Source of the DNA: Caprimulgus europaeus
Taxonomy: Eukaryota; Chordata; Aves; Caprimulgiformes; Caprimulgidae
DNA length: 64,000 nt
Direction of reading: 5' to 3'
Assembly (NCBI GenBank): GCA_907165065.1
Contig: OU015527.1
Coordinates: 17,435,686-17,499,685, forward strand
Part shown: positions 47,563 through 57,870 of the stretch, piece after piece
How positions within the stretch are numbered: position 1 is the stretch's first letter
How the letters are laid out: each line of letters begins with the position of its first letter
Notes under the pieces: model-generated
Database searches by the model: none
Seen by the model: the letters and a program-made list of their open reading frames with translations, nothing else
What the model was told of the DNA's origin: nothing
Translations under genes and position numbers: made by a program

Positions 47563-50500
47563 CCCTGACACTTCCTTTAATTATTATCAAGCCCCACACT
47601 AAGGATTTTTCGCACTGCAGTTTAGGGTTTCATGCTGATCCAGTTGACATAGCTTGGATCAATTTGACCCACTAGTGCAGTTGTTCTCCTTTGATCCAGA
47701 GCAGTTTGTAATTTGACCCATTTAGATTACTTTCCTACAATAGCCTTAGAAAGACAAAACCAAATCAACTCCATTTATCTTAATGGGCTTTTTTTCAGAC
47801 ATGAAGCCTTGCCCAATCTAATCTTTTGTACAGAAGAAAAACGAATCCGGGTATCTGATGGGCCTTGGAGTACCATCTGGTGTTTAATGTTTTGTGCTCT
47901 GTTCTCACAGTGCTGAATCATATCTTAAAAGTTCAACAAGCATTCACTCACAGCCACTGTTCAATATGATCATGTCATTATCAAAGATTTGGATTTACCA
48001 AAGGAAGCCTGCAAACAAAGCACATTTTACTGACCCTTCTCCCTGAGGCTCCACTAGCTGAGAGGAGTCCTCAGGTGTGAAGCCTGTGTGCCTTACATCT
48101 TTAGCTGCCATTTGGATGCACAGCAATCCTGTTTAACCTCTAAAATTATTGTTTGAGAGATAATCATAGGTGTTACAAGAACAGCAAGGATTTTTACTGG
48201 GATGTGTGAATCTCCTAGAGGCTGAGTTTTTGAGATCATACCTATTTGGAGGTGACTAAACTAGATTTCCAAACACTTTGCACCCCTCTCCTTGAAATGA
48301 CTCCTCAGGGTTTTTTTCAGTACTTCTTTATTTATTCATTGAAAATAAAAAATACGGGTGCATTTCATTTTCTAACTGAAGAATTTTGTGTTGTACACAG
48401 AAAGTAAGAAAACAGTTTTGCCTCCCAAATGAAACTCTCCACCAGCAGGTGACCTACATATGATAGACAGCATATGTATCTTTGAATGCTGTTCTCTGCT
48501 CCTGCCTTTTTATTATTTTTGTTTTAGCAGTCTTTGGATGGAATCTTGGCTTCCTTGAAGCCGATGGCACAGTGCCCAGTGACTTCAATAGGGGCAGGAT
48601 TTCACCTCCTGTGTATTTAGTTTTCCAATCGGTTTACTCTGAACTCCATTCTTTCTTAGCTTTTTTTTTTTTTTTTGTGCCCTGGGTCTGCTTCTTTCAT
48701 TCTTTCTTCCCCTTCCCCCATCCCTTCTAAAGCACGATGTGAACCAAAGGACTTCTCAGATGAACTTACAACCTGTCATCTCTAATAAGTTATTTTACAA
48801 GCTAGAAACACAAAATTCCAAACCCTAGATTTAATAAAAATGTGTGCTTATCATGTTTCTCTCATTGTGTACATGATATCCCTATACTTATATTTTTCCA
48901 TGTAAATAGACATAGGTATATACTAATAACTTTTAATTTAAATTAGTATATATGCCAATCAGGCAAAGAATTTTCTTTCACATTTAGTTCAACTAATAGG
49001 TTTATAAATGTTAACACTCCTTTGTGCAAATAGTTAGCAGTTAACCTTTTAAAAGTACTTTAATTCCTGCTCTTGTGTTTGAAGCTTTCAGAAAAACAAC
49101 ATGGTATTCTGTTTTTATTTAACAATGATTGGAATGATTTTGTATAAGACACAAATGTGGAGTATTTTGCATAATGTTCATGAACTATTTCCCCTGAAAT
49201 GCATTTTTGCTTTTATATCTCAGCGGAACAGCTCTGTTTGAGTAAATGATCCATCCTTGACTCATTGTGTATACAGAGAGATGATCTGTCTTTGATTGTT
49301 GTTTTCATAAACTGGAAGTCTGCCAGTGTTCTCTGGGAGGAGGAAGAGAGCATTAATGATAGTACTGTGAAGCTCATCCTTGTTTGGTCTTACATTAAAT
49401 TTAATCCCCACAGGTCATTTTTTCATGCTGAAATGGCTACTTAGGCTAGTCAAAAAGCAGAGAGTAATAACTGCTGTGATTTGGAAGTGAGAAACTTTTA
49501 CAAGTGCTGAATGTGGCACATTTTAAATTCTTTTTATGGCACTTAAAGGATGGTGATTAATGAGTTTGTTATCTATCAAAAAGCTTCAGTTTGTGTTATC
49601 TATCAAAATGCTTCTCTCATGCTGCCTGCTGTGGGACAGGATTTATGGTAAAGAAAAACCTGTTCATTCATCCGTTGTATCTAAATCTATCAACTCCACA
49701 CATTCACGCAGTGTTAAATGAGAGATCTGTAGCTATCTGGAAATTTTAAAAAAAGAAAAAAAAAAAAAAGGACAGGCAGAAATTTTGACAGCCAAAACAG
49801 TGTTCTTAAAAAAACAGACATGAAGTTATTTCCTTCCAGCCTCTTCTCTTGAGCTAATGAGTATTCTTTTCCTAGCACCACTTTTCTTATTAAAAAAAAA
49901 AAAAAAAAGAAAAAATTGACAATAATCAAGTGACTTCGTTAGTAATAGTAATATTTTTTAATTGTTTTATTTTATTCTGTAGTTCTCTGGAAGTTATCTA
50001 TGATATATCCAATAAGGGTCATATATTATATATTTTTGTATGGAGAACTCATAATTGCTCTTTTTTGTTTTCTATCTCTTAAGATTTCGTAGAGGAACTC
50101 ACCTGAACCTTGCATAAAGCACGCTTCTCTCCTTCTGTTGGGCAGGGAATTCTCTGTTTGAGAGCAGCAAATGCAGGAAGAGGAGAGGAACATATGGCCT
50201 ATCTTAGTCCTCCCGCCCCTCCCCCTGTTACCTTGTGATTGCTCTCTCATGCATTTACATTTTTTAATCAATTTGTATATGTTTTATTAATCTTAGAATA
50301 CTAGCTAGGGATTGCAGACATGTCAGTTTCTGCCACATAGTATACATTATGTCATAGTGATTGCCCAAATGGAGGGAGCTTGCTTTATGTCTCCCTACCT
50401 GGTAGGGAGAGAATCAGATTTATTCCTTCTATTTCACAATTAATTTAACCTTTGTGCCTTTGAGATTTAGGGGAGCATGAAATGGCCATAAAAGCAGAGT

Positions 50501-51145
50501 TTTTGAGCTCCTAATATCTTGCATATCATAACCAACATAAATTTCTGAAATAAGAACATGTGTTTTTCACAAAAATAGTGTTTGTCACTGGCTATGATTT
50601 CTGTTCATTTTCTCACTCATTTAGAAATCTTGTGCAACATGTTGTAACCTCAGGTTCATCAATGAGATCAATAGCAGTAACCTGATAAATTTGTGTCCTT
50701 CCCCTTTGCCATGTTTGCTTATGTCATTGCCAAATTACCACAACACCCAAAAAAAGTTCATTACTGAATAGACAGCTTGATTTCTTTGTTGTACTAAGCA
50801 CAAACACAAGCAACAGCTCCCTCAGAAAGATAAAAATATGTTTATCTTTTCCAGGATTATTTGATGTAATCAAATTAAGTGAGATTATGTTCTTGGGCCT
50901 AGTTCCAACCACACACAAGTACAGATACTTCAACCATTATTAAGGTCAGTGCAAGTTCTGTGTTTGGAGATTTATGCTATTACTCTCAGAGTGGTCACCA
51001 GAAATTTCATATATTTTTTTAAGCTGTTCATTATGTTTGTTACTCAGTAGAGTGCACCTTTTATGTTGCTAAAATTTGCTTGTTTTCAAGCAATACAGAA
51101 GGTTTGTGCAGGATAATGCAAGCAGCACTTTGGTTTGAATCCTAG
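47563..51145. other. Unique AT-rich DNA, no gene seen
   Basis: No gene recognised. Small items: a T run at about 48660-48677, a 27-bp tandem duplication (49563-49616), and A runs near 49741-49769 and 49891-49910. Confidence 0.55.
49563..49616. repeat. ~27-bp imperfect tandem duplication
   Basis: Two adjacent units of the form TTTGTTATCTATCAAAAAGCTTC; the second has an extra TG and one A-to-T change. Confidence 0.88.
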
Positions 51146-51645
51146 ATGTGCCAACCAAGGGTGGTGGTCTCCTGGATTTGCTGTTCATAGACAAGAAGGA
51201 ACTGGTTAGGGATCTTGTCTTAAGGAATTGTTGAAGGGAAGATGGTTATTTCTCTGTTTAAAAAAAAAAAAAAAAGACATATTAAAAATAACTTGACATA
51301 TCTGATTACTGTTTATAAATATCTAAAGAGAGACTGTCTAGAGGACAGGGTCAGACTCTTTTCATTGCCACCCAACAATAGGACGAGAGGCAACGGGCAT
51401 AAATTGCAGCATAGGAATTTCTGCCTGAACGTAAGGAAGAACTTCTTTACTGTGAGGGTGACCAAGCACTGGAACAGGTTTCCCAGAGAGGCTGTGGAAT
51501 CTCCCTCCCTGGAGGTATTAAAAAACTGTTTGGACAAAATCCTGGTTCATGTGTTCTCGAGCTGCTGCTTGAGCAGGGTGGTTGGACTAGATAACCTCTA
51601 GAGGTTCCTTTCAAGCTCAAACATTCTGTGATTCTCTGATTCTGT
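51146..51645 (+). mobile_element. Older CR1 LINE copy with a large internal loss
   Basis: The right part (about 51292-51645) is the ORF2 tail and 3' UTR of a CR1 subfamily different from those at 19.5 and 40 kb: NRTRGNGHKLQ, TKHWNRFPREAVESPSLEVLK, then GGTTGGACTAGATAACCTC and CATTCTGTGATTCTCTGATTCTG. The left part (51148-51232) reads VPTKGGGLLDLLFIDKKELV, resembling the linker that precedes the RT in CR1 ORF2. Between them is only an A-rich spacer (51258-51275), so the RT is missing. Either one element lost its RT, or two fragments lie side by side. Confidence 0.8.
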
Positions 51646-51981
51646 ATTTGCTTGAGGAAATATGTAATTGCTTAATTATGGCAACAAAGTCAACAAATGC
51701 AAGGAACTAGTCAAACATACAGAAAAGGGGGATCCCAACATCATTTCATGTACCTTTCAATGTTAACCATCTTGTGACTGTGAACAAATTTAAAAGAAAC
51801 AAAAGCTGAAGCCTTGTAACAAGATATTTGCATTTAACCCACTTGTGAATTAGGTAGTGAAGCTTGAGATCTAAAGTGCCTTAATAGGTGCAATTAAGTC
51901 TAACTAGTCTTGGCTACTTTCTCAAATGTATAATAAAAAGGGTGAAATAACATATCTAGATGTACTTGTTTTCCAAGGTGA
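51646..51981. other. Unique AT-rich DNA, nothing seen
   Basis: A short spacer between a CR1 copy and an LTR copy, without recognisable features. Confidence 0.6.
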
Positions 51982-52940
51982 TGTGGTCATTTCACGCACA
52001 GGTAGGACAATGCAGTTCTTCATTCACTCTCCACACCTGGTGAGACGGGAAGGGAATCACAACAAAGGGGGCACAGATTAGGAATGAAGGACAGGGATAG
52101 CTCACTTACCAGTTATGGTTACGAGCAAAACAGACTCAACTTGGGGAAGAAAAATCAATTTAATTAATTATCAGTCATCCAAGTAGCACAGTGAGACACA
52201 ACAACCACATCTTACAACACCTTCCCCCACCCCTCCCATCTTCCCAGGCTCAAATGACTTTGTTCCTGATTTCTCCACCTTCTCTCCCCAACAGTGGCAC
52301 AGGGGACACCATTGCCACTCTTCCTGGCATGAAAGTGCTGGAACAAAGTGTTCCAATGTGAGCTTCCCATGGAGTCACAGCTCCCAGCTCCAGCATGGGG
52401 ACATCCACAGGCTGTAGACGGGCCTCCGCCCCAGTGCACCTCCTCACCTCCTGGCTCGGGGGGTCCACCCTGCTCTGGCATTGAGTGTCTCTGAGGTCTC
52501 TATTCAGTCACACTTGTCCTTGGGCTTGGTTTTCTGCTCCAGCAGTCCTCTATGGCCTACATGTGGGTATCTACCGTTGAGCTTCCATGGGCTGCAAGGG
52601 ACCTCACTTTCTCCTACTCCCTGCGTGTTGAACTGAGTGTCTGAGTTTCTCTGTCTTCCCCCTCCTTCTCCTTCCTCCTGGCAACAAAACTCTCCCTCTA
52701 GGCCGATGGTTGCCTTTTGTTCAGGTCAATGGCCTTTCCTCCAGCTTCTCCCCCTCCTTCTTCTTTTGAAGACAAACCTTCCCCTCACAAATGTGGTTTC
52801 ACAGAGGCATTTTGCTATTACTAATTAGCTCAGACTAGATTGGGGCGGGTACACCTTGGAGCCAGAGGAGCTTTGCAAAGCTTCTTACAGGGTAACCCCT
52901 TCCCCAACTACCAAAAACAGCACCCCCCCACACACCAGAA
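51982..52940 (-). mobile_element. Solo LTR, family A, copy 2 (old, diverged)
   Basis: The minus strand aligns with the LTR at 28781-29977. Near its 3' half both share GGGAGGGGTGGGGGAAG, CCCAAGT.GAGTCTGTT.TGC and TAACTGGT.AGTGA. At the 5' end TTTTTGGTAG...GGGGTTACC...AGAAGCTT corresponds to the start of copy 1. The middle is strongly diverged and shorter, and the CCCACGCTGGAGCAG motifs are mostly eroded. It ends ATGACCACA at 51982, corresponding to CCCACCACA. The U3 border is approximate (52935-52945) and no target duplication is visible. GC-rich compared with its flanks. Confidence 0.7.
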
Positions 52941-55904
52941 TGAATAACGCTATTAAAATAGCAATATTTTTACTGAATGTGCTGTTGCTGTTCTGTTCCA
53001 TGCCCTGATGATAGCACTTGCATTCCCTTCCAGTATTGCTTCTCCTCCACTTTTCATACTGAGTCATTATCAAATGTCTCCATGTTGTTTAAATAACATT
53101 GTACTTAATCCTTGTTTGATGTTGGGAATGTAAGGCCACTGAAATTACAACTAGGAGGTTATGACAGCATGTATGGATATGTAGTCAAAACCTTTACTTT
53201 GAGAATTACTCAGCCAAGTAACTGAGCTGCAGTCAGTTAAACTTGGGGCAAATGTTTTGCTTGAAAGCTCTGATTAAATTAACAATAATTGATGAAATAT
53301 ATTAGAAATTATTAATATAATGTTACTAATACTGTTTTGGTAGGGTTATATGATATCTAAAATACCAGCTTTTTCCTAGTTAGCAGTGTGTCTGGATCTT
53401 ATAGGTTAATATTCCATTGTGTATGTAGCAGGTAAATAAAGAGTGTGAAGGTAAGGAAAAGCATGGATATCTTTGCCTGAACACTATAGGGTGTTTGGCA
53501 ACTGATCTGAGGAACAAAGAATTGGTTGACTTCCATCATTCCTTATGTGGAACTGTTCAGGTTATCTTGTGAGAAGGAAAGGAGGTTTACTGCTAAGCAA
53601 AGCTGTCATTCCAGGACCTTGAGGATGTAGAGCACCAGAGTAGGCATTGGGGTACAGTCCCCTTACAAGTCCCTTTTCTTTGTCAAATCTCCCTCATCTT
53701 CAAGGGAACAACCTTTTGAGCCAGTTTCAGAAGTGATATGATATGATAAAATGTCATGAGAAGCCTGAGCTGAGATCTTGAATATTATAGTGGGCTGGAT
53801 GGAAGTGAAAACGATCAAATAACCTGGCCAGGAGAGACAAAGGAAAAACAATTTATTCCCTGCTAAAAGGTTAACAACAGACACCTGAACTACACAGCAA
53901 AGGTGAAAGTTGCTTTGCATCATACATTGGTTAAAACCTGGATTCAGCTTTATGTGAACTCTCATACTTGAGTGTTCCATTTTTACCTAGTTTCTATTTT
54001 CAATTAAAAATTAAAAAATAAGAAAAAGTAGAGTGGAATTCATTTTGTAAAACAGGTTTTGTGGAGTTTTTGTTTTGCAAAGAACAAGAACACAGAACAC
54101 AGAACACAAAGAAAGCTCAAGAACAGGTTGCAACTGCTATTCAAACCTCTGTAAGGCCAGAGCTTGCCATACAAACACTGAAAACGTTTCACATCAAAGG
54201 GAACAGAGAAAAGATACACTAATGTAGCTTTTACACTCTTTGGTAAATATTCTGGTATACAAGAGAGACCATAATTCCTGACCCTGGCCCACTCCCACAG
54301 TGTTGTACCTTGCTGGTATCATTTAGCTTTATGAAATATGTGGTCTAAAAATGTTTAGCAATCTGCATATAAAGTCTCTGATGTTTCATAGGCAGGCATG
54401 TCACAAGGGAAAAGTAGAAGTGTTTTCCTCCATCAGACTTTGCTTTTCCTTCCCTACTGGCTAAGTTTAAAGAAATCAAATAGAACACCTTCTCCCTATT
54501 GTTTATCTGTTCATTTTCAATTGCCTGCTTCTCTGCTTGCTACTATTCAAACCTCCTGAAATGATTAATTTTCTGCTGCCTACATCTGTGGCTAATGCAC
54601 CTAGAAGACTTTACTTCTGACAGATATAAGAGGGTATAACGGAGCTGAAGCAAACAGGTCCCAGAAGTAAACAGGCACAGCAGCCAGCTTTTGGGTTCAC
54701 AGTGGCCGCAGTCCTCTGATGGACTGGTGAGTGGCAAGGCAGCTGTGTTCTGAGTCAGACACTCATAGGAGAAAAATGTTAAGCAACAAGGAGGAATCAG
54801 ATGGCTAAACAAATAAATATTTTCTTAGATTCAAAAGGTGGTTAGGCCTGATTTGTTTCTTTTGTTTTCCTCACTCTGGAACACAGTTTTACTCATTATG
54901 AACTCTCCATTAGAGGAAACTCTCAATATGCATTCTACTTCATGGTTTGTTAGAATATTTCAACCATTGTTTTAGTTTGCGTGGGGGTTATTATAATGTG
55001 AAGGCCATAAAGCAACGTAGAGCAAGATAAATTTAAAATATTGTAATAAAGTGGTTGAGGAAAAAGTGCGTTTTTGTAAATACTATTTTCCTGACATGCT
55101 TTTACTTAATTGCTGATAATTTATCTAGCTTTGGACTGTACACTTGAAGAAAATAATTATCCTTAACAGCTCTAAGAAATCATTCTTAAATAAGTATTAA
55201 AACACATGTGAAGGCCCATTGTGGTTAGTTCCCTAATATTGGACCTCAGAGTCCTTTTGAGTCCTTTCCTTTACCCTGTATAATGTGTGATATTCAGTAA
55301 GTCACTAATTTCCATTACCAACTGAGAAATCACCAAGTTGAGCTGACAGAAATTAGAAAGGTCTCTTGGAAAGACTTCAGTGTAAACTCCAGTGTCAGCC
55401 CCTCTTAAAAAGGGGCTGTACAGCCAAGCTTGTTGACCACACTGCCCACATTGTGTTACAGGCTTGATCTCTGTTAGCAGTGTTTCCTAATGCAGTGTAG
55501 ACTTGTCTTCATTGCTACTTCCTTGTCTGCCATGTGTCTATGCATGTAAGGTGGAAATCCTAACAGATGCACAAGGGAGCAAAGACATTTGTCTCTATTT
55601 CATCTTCCACTGCACGTTTCTTTCCAGAAAAATACTGTGTCTGTTTCTTCTCATTCAGTTATCTATCAGTTTGGTAGGGAAGTAAGGAAGATTCCTCACT
55701 CCTCAATTTCTCAGTTCGTAATGACAATGACTGTTGTTTACTAGAATGAAATTTTGGTATGAAGAACAAGAACGTATTCTGAGAGAGAAAATTAGATTAT
55801 TTTGGAGTGATTGAGCCTAAGTGTGCAAAAAGAGTTGGAGTTACTGGAGAGACTGCTAAAGCTTGTGACAAGGAGAGGAACAGATAGTAGCAGCCTCACA
55901 TTCA
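52941..55904. other. Unique AT-rich DNA, no gene seen
   Basis: No gene or transposon recognised. An AGAACAC-type short tandem repeat lies at about 54081-54110. Minus-strand frames at 53663-53980 and 54543-54812 have no recognisable domains. Confidence 0.55.
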
Positions 55905-57186
55905 CAGGCTCTAGTACACACAAGAGACTTCAAACACCCTGATATCTGCTGGAGGAACACCACAGCACTGTACAAGCAATCCAGGAGATTGCACTGGCAG
56001 CAATGTCCAAACACAAGTGATAAAGCCATCAATGAGGAAAGATGCTCTGCTAAAGCTCATGTACATGAACAGTGAGGGGCTCATTGGGGTTTTGAAGGTT
56101 GAAGGCAGTGATGATGGAGTTCGGGATCTTGAGAAGATGGAGTAGGGAAAAAAGCAAGATCACAACACTGGACTTCAGGAGAGCAAACTTTGACTTTCTC
56201 AAAGATCTACTTGGTAGAGTCCTATGGGGTAAGGCCCTGAAAAGAAAAGGGGCCCAAAAAAGCTGGTTAATATTCAAAGGATCACCTTCTCCAAACTAGA
56301 GAGCAGTCTATCCCAATGAGCAGGAATTCAGGCGGAAATACCAGAAGGCCTGCATCGATGAACAAGGAGCTCTTGGCAAAACTCAGACACAAAAAAGAAG
56401 CATACATAAAATGAGGGCAGAGACAGGCAATCTGGGAGGAATACAGGGATATGGTCTGCATGCAGAGAAAAGATTAGAAAAGCCAAAGCCCAGCTGGGGT
56501 TGAATCTTGCCAGAGGTGTTAAAAACAACAACTATGAGTCCACTATTGAATAAGAAGCGGGACCTGATGACACATGACACTGAAAAGGTTGAGATACTGA
56601 ATGCCTTCTTCAGCTGTCTTTACTAGCAAGATTGGCTTTCAGAAATCCCAGGTCTCTGGAACCTGGGGAAGTCTGGAGCAAGGAAGATGTACCCTTTTTG
56701 GGAGAGGATCAGGTCAGGGAATGCTTAAGCAGGTTGGACCTATATAAATCCATGGGTCCTGATAGGATGCACCCACAAGTGCTGAGAGAGCTAGCAGATG
56801 TCACTACAAGGCCACTTTCAAAAATCTTTGGTCAAGGTGTTTGGGAGAAGTGCTTGAAGACTAGGAAAGTAGATGTTACTCCTATCTTCAAGAAAGGCAA
56901 GAAGGAGGACTCGGGGAACTACAAGACAGAGAGTCTTACCTCAGTCCCTGGGGAACTGATGGGGCAGCTAATTCTGGAAACTGTTTTCAGGCACATTAAG
57001 GACAAGAAAACCATTGGGTGGTCAGCATGGCTTCAACGATGCCCCATCCCTGTAAACATCAAAGTTCAATTGCATGGGGCTTTGAGCAACCTGATCTAGT
57101 TGAAGATGTCCCTGCTCATTGCAGGGGAGTACAAATAGGTGATCTTTGGAGGTGCTCTCCAACCCAAACCATTCTATGATTCTATG
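55905..57186 (+). mobile_element. CR1 LINE, old copy with an internal deletion
   Basis: Decayed ORF2 can be followed from the endonuclease/RT linker (DFKHPDICWRNTTALYKQSRR near 55927, EGLIG, then TTLDFRRANFDFLKDLLGRV and GAQKSWLIF near 56160-56280) through the RT N-terminus to DKKTIG at about 57018. The sequence then jumps at about 57035-57038 from the RT segment GCATGGCTTCA to the tail segment GATGCCCCATCCCTG. Compared with 39993-41316 roughly 1.1 kb is missing. It ends in a normal CR1 3' terminus (CCAACCCAAACCATTCTATGATTCTATGA). It contains many stops and frameshifts and is older than the copy at 40 kb. Confidence 0.9.
56632..57099 (+). pseudogene. CR1 ORF2 fragment: RT N-terminus joined to tail
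   Basis: A 155-codon frame contains the conserved CR1 segment GPDRMHPQVLRELADV, TPIFKKGKKED, SLTSVPGELMGQLILET, then crosses the internal deletion and ends GALSNLI, the natural end of the ORF2 tail. The part between about 57020 and 57065 is in a shifted frame, so the join is not a clean fusion. No catalytic palm (motifs A-C) remains. Non-functional. Confidence 0.85.
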
Positions 57187-57353
57187 AAAGGACAGCAGAG
57201 TCAGCCTCTTTCTGGTGTTGCCTGATGACAGGACAAGAGGTAATGGACACAAACTGAAACACAGCAGGTTTCTCCTAAACTTCAGGAAGCGCGTTTGGAC
57301 TTTGAGTGTAACAGAGTACTGGAGCAGGTTACCCAGAGAAGTTACAGGATCTC
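57187..57353 (+). mobile_element. Second CR1 tail, left part (split by an LTR)
   Basis: It encodes LPDDRTRGNGHKLKHSRFLLNF and TEYWSRLPREV, the CR1 ORF2 tail, of a subfamily with CAGCCTCTTTCTG-type sequence. The element stops abruptly at GGATCTC, where the family B LTR is inserted, and resumes at 57727. Confidence 0.9.
57348..57353 (+). repeat. Target-site duplication, left copy (GATCTC)
   Basis: Matches 57727-57732 exactly and brackets the nested LTR. The CR1 reading is restored when one copy is ignored. Confidence 0.9.
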
Positions 57354-57429
57354 TGTGGCTAATGAAATGGCCAACATTGAGATGTGTTCAAGCATCGGGC
57401 ATCATCACTTTATTGAAGCTTTGCGCTGC

Positions 57430-57437
57430 TTATATAT
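57430..57437 (-). promoter_or_regulatory. TATA box of the nested LTR
   Basis: The minus strand reads GGATATATAAGCAGC, followed 16-20 bp downstream by the AATAAA polyadenylation signal, so the R region would be short. Confidence 0.55.
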
Positions 57438-57470
57438 CCTTTTTTCATCCAGCACACCCCAAGCACATGG

Positions 57471-57582
57471 CATTCTTTCACTTTTGATTCGTTACCCCTT
57501 ATCACACATGCGCCTAAACAATTGACATGATTGGATAATTCCACCTGTTCACAAGCCATTCTTTCACTTCTGACTGGTTACT
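57471..57582 (-). repeat. Direct repeats in LTR U3 (enhancer-like)
   Basis: CATTCTTTCACTTTTGATTCGTTAC (57471-57495) and a near copy with four changes (57558-57582) lie 87 bp apart. Direct repeats upstream of the TATA box are a common form of retroviral enhancer; function here is inferred. LTR copy 1 at 2055 keeps only one recognisable unit. Confidence 0.8.
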
Positions 57583-57726
57583 GATTACAGCATGAAAATA
57601 ATCTCTTATCTTGTTTCATACACATTCTTGCATGTTTTTCCACTTTGTGTTATTTTTGACTCAAGGTCAGGAATTAATTGCTCAGGGCTGAAGCTGCCTG
57701 CAGCTTTGGCTCTTAAAGCACCAACA

Positions 57727-57732
57727 GATCTC
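57727..57732 (+). repeat. Target-site duplication, right copy (GATCTC)
   Basis: Right partner of 57348-57353. Confidence 0.9.
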
Positions 57733-57870
57733 TGTCCTTAGAGATATTCAAACATTGTCTGGACATGGTCCTGAGCATCTGGCTTTAGGTCACCCTGGTC
57801 GAGCAGGGAGGTTGGACCAAATGACCTTCAGATATCCCTCCCAACATCAGAAGTTCTGCAATTTTGTAAG
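57727..57870 (+). mobile_element. Second CR1 tail, right part
   Basis: It continues the CR1 3' UTR after the LTR: CCTTAGAGATATTCAAACA, TGTCTGGACATGGTCCTGAGC, GAGCAGGGAGGTTGGACC and a decayed end, AGAAGTTCTGCAATTTTG. Confidence 0.9.

Larger units (their letters stand above)
57354..57726 (-). mobile_element. Solo LTR, family B, copy 2, nested in CR1
   Basis: The 373-bp element runs on the minus strand from TGTTGGTGCTTTAAGAGC (57726) to TTTCATTAGCCACA (57354), TG...CA. It is flanked by a perfect 6-bp duplication, GATCTC (57348-57353 and 57727-57732), which is possible up to 9 bp because TGT follows on both sides. A 6-bp duplication fits beta/alpha-retrovirus-like (ERVK) integrases. The TATA box (about 57430-57437, minus) and AATAAA (57409-57414, minus) are in order. 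The U3 contains a duplicated ~25-bp block. No internal retroviral sequence is present, consistent with LTR-LTR recombination. Confidence 0.92.
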
